From contig NZ_CP029425.2 of assembly GCF_002278135.3 (NCBI RefSeq), positions 8,098,001-8,162,000 of the forward strand: DNA of 64,000 nucleotides, in the 5' to 3' direction. The stretch comes from Bradyrhizobium ottawaense (GTDB taxonomy: Bacteria > Pseudomonadota > Alphaproteobacteria > Rhizobiales > Xanthobacteraceae). The notes below the pieces were generated by a model. That model was not told where the DNA came from, made no database searches, and saw only the letters and a program-made list of their open reading frames with translations. How positions within the stretch are numbered: position 1 is the first letter of the stretch; every line of letters begins with the position of its first letter. Positions 60,237-64,000 of the stretch are shown piece after piece. The translations under genes were made by a program, and so were the position numbers.

Positions 60237-62258
60237 ATGGACACCCAGATGATCACCGCCGTAAAGCCGCTGATGGCCCGGGCGCAGCCGCGCAAGCCTG
60301 CACCGTTCCTCCCGATGAGCCGCGCCGAGATGGATGCGCTCGGCTGGGACGCCTGCGACATCGTGCTGGTGACCGGGGACGCCTATGTCGACCATCCGAG
60401 CTTCGGCATGGCCATCATCGGCCGGCTGCTGGAGGCGCAAGGCTTCCGGGTCGGCATCATCTCGCAGCCCGACTGGCATTCGGCCGAGCCGTTCAGGGCA
60501 TTAGGCAAGCCAAAAGTGTTCTTCGGCGTCACCGGCGGCAACATGGATTCCATGGTGAACCGCTACACCGCGGACCGCCGCCTGCGCAGCGACGACGCCT
60601 ATACGGCGGGCGGCGAAGGCGGCAAGCGGCCGGACCGCTGCACGGTCGTCTATGCGCAACGCTGCCGCGAGGCGTTCAAGGACGTGCCGATCGTGCTCGG
60701 CGGCATCGAGGCCTCGCTGCGCCGGATCGCGCATTACGATTACTGGTCGGACAAGGTGCGTCGCTCGGTGCTGGCCGACGCCAAGGCGGACCTGCTCCTC
60801 TACGGCAATGCCGAGCGTGCGGTGGTCGAGGTGGCGCAGCGGCTCGCCGCGGGCGAAGCGCCGCGCGCGCTCGACGACATCAGGGGCGTCGCGCTGTTCC
60901 GCAAGGTGCCCGAGGACTACACCGAGCTGCACGCCGACGATCTCGATTCCGCCGACGAGGGCGCGACGCGCCAGAAGGGTGCGACCGTGATCCGGCTGCC
61001 GGCGCTCGAGCAGGTCGAACAGGACAAGGAAGCCTATGCCCGCGCATCGCGCGTGCTGCACCGGGAGAGCAATCCCGGCAATGCGCGGCCGCTGGTGCAG
61101 CGTCACGGCGATCGCGACCTCTGGCTCAACCCGCCGCCGATCCCGCTGACCAGCGAAGAGATGGACGCGGTCTACGACCTCCCCTACGCGCGCGCGCCGC
61201 ATCCGTCCTACGGCGAAGCAAAAATCCCCGCCTGGGACATGATCAAGTTCTCGGTGACGATCATGCGCGGCTGCTTTGGCGGCTGCACCTTCTGCTCCAT
61301 CACCGAGCACGAAGGCCGCATCATCCAGAACCGCTCGGAAGGCTCGATCCTGCGCGAGATCGAAAAGATCCGCGACAAGACCCCGGGCTTCACCGGCGTG
61401 ATCTCCGACATCGGCGGCCCCACCGCCAACATGTACCGGATGGCCTGCAAGGACCCGAAGGTCGAAGCGGCGTGCCGGCGGCCGTCCTGCGTCTTCCCCG
61501 AGATCTGCCCGAACCTCAACACCTCGCATGACGACCTGATCCGGCTCTATCGCAAGGTGCGCGAGACCAAGGGCATCAAGAAGGTGATGGTCGCATCCGG
61601 CGTGCGCTACGACCTTGCGGTCGAGAGCCCGGAATACATCAAGGAGCTCGTCACCCATCACGTCGGCGGCTACTTGAAGATCGCCCCCGAGCATACCGAG
61701 CGCGGTCCGCTCGACAAGATGATGAAGCCGGGCATCGGCGCCTACAACAAGTTCAAGCGGATGTTCGACGAAGCGGCCGAACGGGCCGGCAAGAAATATT
61801 ACCTGATCCCCTATTTCATCGCGGCGCATCCGGGCACGACCGACGAGGACATGATGAACCTCGCGCTGTGGCTCAAGAAGAACCGCTATCGCGCCGATCA
61901 GGTGCAGACCTTCCTGCCCTCGCCGATGGCGACCGCGACCGCGATGTACCACACCGGCGTCAACCCGCTGCGCGGCGTCCGCCACGGCGGCAGCGACAAG
62001 GTCGAGGCGATCAAGGGCCTGCGCCAGCGCCGCCTGCACAAGGCGTTCCTGCGCTACCACGATCCCGACAATTGGCCGGTGCTGCGCGAGGCTTTGATCG
62101 AGATGGGCCGCCGCGACCTGATCGGCTCGCAGCCGCACCAGCTCGTCCCCGCGCACCAGCCGCCCGGCACCGGCAAGGCCGCCGGCACGCGGCGCCCGGT
62201 CCGGCCGGGCGAGAAGACGCAGCGCTTCACGACCAAGGGCCTGCGGGTGATGAAGTAG
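60237..62258 (+). CDS. YgiQ family radical SAM protein
   Basis: 673 residues: [47 protein letters not shown] (N-terminal B12-like Rossmann region), then the radical SAM motif in [56 protein letters not shown] with extra cysteines, [30 protein letters not shown] and [16 protein letters not shown]. The tail is basic and low complexity. YgiQ proteins are widespread; the substrate is not established. It stands alone with an upstream gap of 217 bp. Confidence 0.94.
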   Translation: MDTQMITAVKPLMARAQPRKPAPFLPMSRAEMDALGWDACDIVLVTGDAYVDHPSFGMAIIGRLLEAQGFRVGIISQPDWHSAEPFRALGKPKVFFGVTGGNMDSMVNRYTADRRLRSDDAYTAGGEGGKRPDRCTVVYAQRCREAFKDVPIVLGGIEASLRRIAHYDYWSDKVRRSVLADAKADLLLYGNAERAVVEVAQRLAAGEAPRALDDIRGVALFRKVPEDYTELHADDLDSADEGATRQKGATVIRLPALEQVEQDKEAYARASRVLHRESNPGNARPLVQRHGDRDLWLNPPPIPLTSEEMDAVYDLPYARAPHPSYGEAKIPAWDMIKFSVTIMRGCFGGCTFCSITEHEGRIIQNRSEGSILREIEKIRDKTPGFTGVISDIGGPTANMYRMACKDPKVEAACRRPSCVFPEICPNLNTSHDDLIRLYRKVRETKGIKKVMVASGVRYDLAVESPEYIKELVTHHVGGYLKIAPEHTERGPLDKMMKPGIGAYNKFKRMFDEAAERAGKKYYLIPYFIAAHPGTTDEDMMNLALWLKKNRYRADQVQTFLPSPMATATAMYHTGVNPLRGVRHGGSDKVEAIKGLRQRRLHKAFLRYHDPDNWPVLREALIEMGRRDLIGSQPHQLVPAHQPPGTGKAAGTRRPVRPGEKTQRFTTKGLRVMK

Positions 62259-62275
62259 CGGGCGCCGCTTGCCTG

Positions 62276-62569
62276 CTACAGCGCGAGCACCACTGCCCCT
62301 GACACGGCATCAGTCACACCGCGTCCGTTGCCCTGGTCTTCGAGCACCGACCTGAAACTGTCGAGCGTCTTGATCATCGCCGATCGCGCCCCGGCCAGCG
62401 CGTCCTGACTGGCCCATGTGCCGATGAGGCAGAAGGTCTGCTCGCCGGTCTTGAGGATAACGCCGTGCTCCAGCCCCGGCCATTTCGCCTTGCCGTTCCG
62501 GTGCGCGTCGAGGAAGGCGGCTTCCTCACCCGGCTTCACCTTGAACCTGACCACATTATAGACGTGCAT
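62276..62569 (-). CDS. Antibiotic biosynthesis monooxygenase-type (ABM) small protein
   Basis: ATG 62567-62569 gives 97 residues: MHVYNVVRFKVKPGEEAAFLDAHRNGK, KWPGLEHGVILKTGEQTFCLIGTWAS and AMIKTLDSFRSVLEDQGNGRG. The dimeric alpha-beta barrel pattern with a beta-alpha start and central WPG fits ABM/YgiN-like proteins, which oxidise quinones or act in stress; the precise role is unknown. Longer upstream frames are noise. Confidence 0.78.
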   Translation of the reverse strand: MHVYNVVRFKVKPGEEAAFLDAHRNGKAKWPGLEHGVILKTGEQTFCLIGTWASQDALAGARSAMIKTLDSFRSVLEDQGNGRGVTDAVSGAVVLAL

Positions 62570-62932
62570 GATGCGCCTCCAAAAATGGACTGATGAAAAA
62601 CGGCGCCGCGCGAGGGACGGGACGAAAAATCCTACGGTCGCCCGGGCCAGATGGTGCTCCTCGCGCGCAGGGGCGTCACCGTGACAAATCGGCATGGCGA
62701 CCTCGGTTGTTTGGGACTGCCAGAGCAAAAATGTCGAAAACAACCCCATGCACAGTAGACGGCATGAGCGGGATCAATGGCTTAGGAGACGTGCAAACGC
62801 TCGATGTGCGGAGCAAGGACAGGTTGCTCCGTCGGGCAAAACAGGGGCATGGCGGGATCATCGGGGAGCTACGTGCGTCGGCGTCAGCAGAGTCGCTTGA
62901 CCTTTTCGTCATCACGTAACATATAAAGTTAC
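62570..62932 (+). promoter_or_regulatory. Divergent intergenic region with Rrf2 promoter and operator
   Basis: The only clear signals are at the right end. A possible -35 TTGACC (62897-62902) and -10 TATAAA (62922-62927) are 19 bp apart. GTAAC (62916-62920) and GTTAC (62928-62932) form an inverted repeat with a 7-bp centre, directly before the Rrf2 ATG. No Shine-Dalgarno is seen, so the message may be leaderless. The rest (62570-62890) shows no gene. Confidence 0.5.
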
Positions 62933-63391
62933 ATGAAACGAGATTCCCGACTCTCCGGCGTGCTGCACGTGCTGCTGCACATGGCGCAGCAGCCTGGGCC
63001 GTTCACGTCCGAGACCCTGGCCAAGGCCATGGACACCAACCCGGTGGTGATCCGCCGCATCATGGCGGGCCTGCGGGAGATCGGTTACGTGCGCTCCGAG
63101 AAGGGGCATGGCGGCGGCTGGACCATCGCCTGCGACCTGTCGAAGGTGACGCTGCGCGACGTCTACGCCGCGCTCGGCAATCCTCCGCTTCTGGCGATGG
63201 GCAACCGGACCGAGGCGCCCGGCTGCCTGGTCGAGCAGGCCGTCAATGCCGCGCTCGATCAGGCCTTTGACGATGCCGAGGCGCTGCTGCTGGCGCGGCT
63301 CGGCGAGGTGACGCTGGCGATGCTGGGCGAGGACCTGCGCAAGCGGATCGGGTCTCGAAAGATCCACGACATCAGCGCGCATCGCGCCTGA
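62933..63391 (+). CDS. Rrf2 family transcriptional regulator
   Basis: 152 residues: [130 protein letters not shown]. It is the winged-helix Rrf2 fold with the GGGW wing. There are two cysteines (IACDL in the wing and PGCLV) rather than the three-Cys cluster set of IscR/NsrR, so an Fe-S cluster is not evident; a thiol redox switch is possible. The following methyltransferase gene starts 26 bp later and may be its target. Confidence 0.92.
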   Translation: MKRDSRLSGVLHVLLHMAQQPGPFTSETLAKAMDTNPVVIRRIMAGLREIGYVRSEKGHGGGWTIACDLSKVTLRDVYAALGNPPLLAMGNRTEAPGCLVEQAVNAALDQAFDDAEALLLARLGEVTLAMLGEDLRKRIGSRKIHDISAHRA

Positions 63392-63417
63392 ACGGCTCCA
63401 TTCACGGGGACAACATC

Positions 63418-64000
63418 ATGACCGACATTCAAGCCGCATTCTCTGATCCGCAATTCGTGGCGAGATACACCGAGGGGCCGCGGCGCTTCGTGCCGGGCTA
63501 TGACGCCATGCAGTCCATGACGGCGATTCTGCTCGCCGAAAGCGTCCCCAGCGATGGGCAGGTGCTCGTCCTCGGCGCGGGTGGCGGCCTGGAGCTCAAA
63601 GCGTTTGCGCAAGCGCATCCCGGTTGGCGCTTCGACGGCGTCGATCCGTCCGCGGCGATGCTGGCGCTGGCCGGGCAAACCCTGGGATCGCTGGCACCAC
63701 GTGCACGCCTTCATCAAGGCTATGTCGACGATGCGCCGGAGGGACCGTTCGACGGTGCCACCTGCCTGCTGACCCTGCACTTCGTCGATGTCGCCGAGCG
63801 GCGCCGCATCGCCTCGGAGGTCCGCCGCCGGCTCAAGCCGCGCGCACCGTTCGTGGTCGCGCATCTGAGCGCGCCCGACGGCGAGCAGGAGCGCCCGCTG
63901 TGGCTGTCGCGCTACTCCGCGTTCCTGGCTGCGTCCGGCGTCGAGCCCGAGCAGGCGGCAGCCGCGCGGAACGCCGTCACCAACCATCTGGAGATTCTCG
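63418..64000 (+). CDS. Class I SAM-dependent methyltransferase (cut by window edge)
   Basis: ATG 63418 is preceded by GGGGA and the frame is open to the window end (194 residues seen). The start MTDIQAAFSDPQFVARYTEGPRRFVPGYDAM is followed by motif I VLVLGAGGGLELKAFAQ, motif II acidic FDGVDPSAAMLALAGQ, then YVDDAPEGPFDGATCLLTLHFVDVAERRRIASEVRRRLKPRAPFVVAHLSAP. This fits a small-molecule class I methyltransferase of the Methyltransf_25 type. It probably forms an operon with the Rrf2 gene; the substrate is unknown. Confidence 0.88.
   Translation, partial: MTDIQAAFSDPQFVARYTEGPRRFVPGYDAMQSMTAILLAESVPSDGQVLVLGAGGGLELKAFAQAHPGWRFDGVDPSAAMLALAGQTLGSLAPRARLHQGYVDDAPEGPFDGATCLLTLHFVDVAERRRIASEVRRRLKPRAPFVVAHLSAPDGEQERPLWLSRYSAFLAASGVEPEQAAAARNAVTNHLEIL

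Overview
The window is GC-rich chromosomal DNA of an alphaproteobacterium, most likely Bradyrhizobium or a close relative. This rests on the gene families present, the C-P lyase locus layout, and several kinds of dispersed palindromic repeat that I associate with that genus. The genus call is inference; no rRNA or complete tRNA lies in the window.

Positions 1 to about 5,355 look like the right end of an integrated defence island, visibly less GC-rich than the rest. It holds the start of a large DNA methyltransferase / restriction-modification protein (minus strand, running off the left edge), an unrecognised 293-aa gene with a decayed reading frame in front of it, a retron whose reverse transcriptase is fused to a TOPRIM-like nuclease domain, and a Shedu (SduA, DUF4263) nuclease. 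A candidate retron msr-msd RNA lies directly upstream of the reverse transcriptase, bounded by a perfect 14-bp inverted repeat (1980-1993 / 2093-2106). The island appears to end at a 24-nt tRNA 3'-end fragment (5332-5355) that looks like an attachment-site remnant. It is the most unusual part of the window.

Positions 5,400-12,000 carry a RidA protein, a repeat-rich gap, a small cyclic-nucleotide-binding / cytochrome-b-like / intradiol-like cluster, and four exported or membrane-anchored genes (a zinc metalloprotease and three proteins of unknown function). Positions 12,000-18,700 hold an LLM-class flavin oxidoreductase and an aromatic or meta-cleavage style catabolic operon (amidohydrolase, RidA, HpaH-like hydratase, FAH-family hydrolase, flavin reductase, Bug-type binding protein). 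That operon is divergent from an IclR regulator with a 21-bp palindromic operator. MetY, a hydrolase and an SsuA-like binding protein follow.

Positions 23,000-37,300 are a complete phosphonate (C-P lyase) region. phnGHIJKLMN is divergent from phnF. The phnCDE1E2 transporter is divergent from a hexapeptide acyltransferase, a second phnM and a DUF1045 2H-type phosphoesterase. Three PhoB-box-like sites and a PhnF-type operator are visible. No PhnP is present, and the 2H protein may replace it.

Positions 37,300-64,000 are ordinary accessory metabolism and transport: selenium-binding/methanethiol oxidase with a membrane partner, two DHDPS-family aldolases, a chemoreceptor, enoyl-CoA hydratase with a MarR regulator, a tannase-family esterase, a GntP permease, a patatin, SerA, a triple-rhodanese protein, a TonB siderophore receptor with a PepSY partner and an Irr-box-like promoter, an FAD-linked oxidase with a GntR regulator, EamA, YgiQ, and an Rrf2 regulator with a methyltransferase cut by the right edge.
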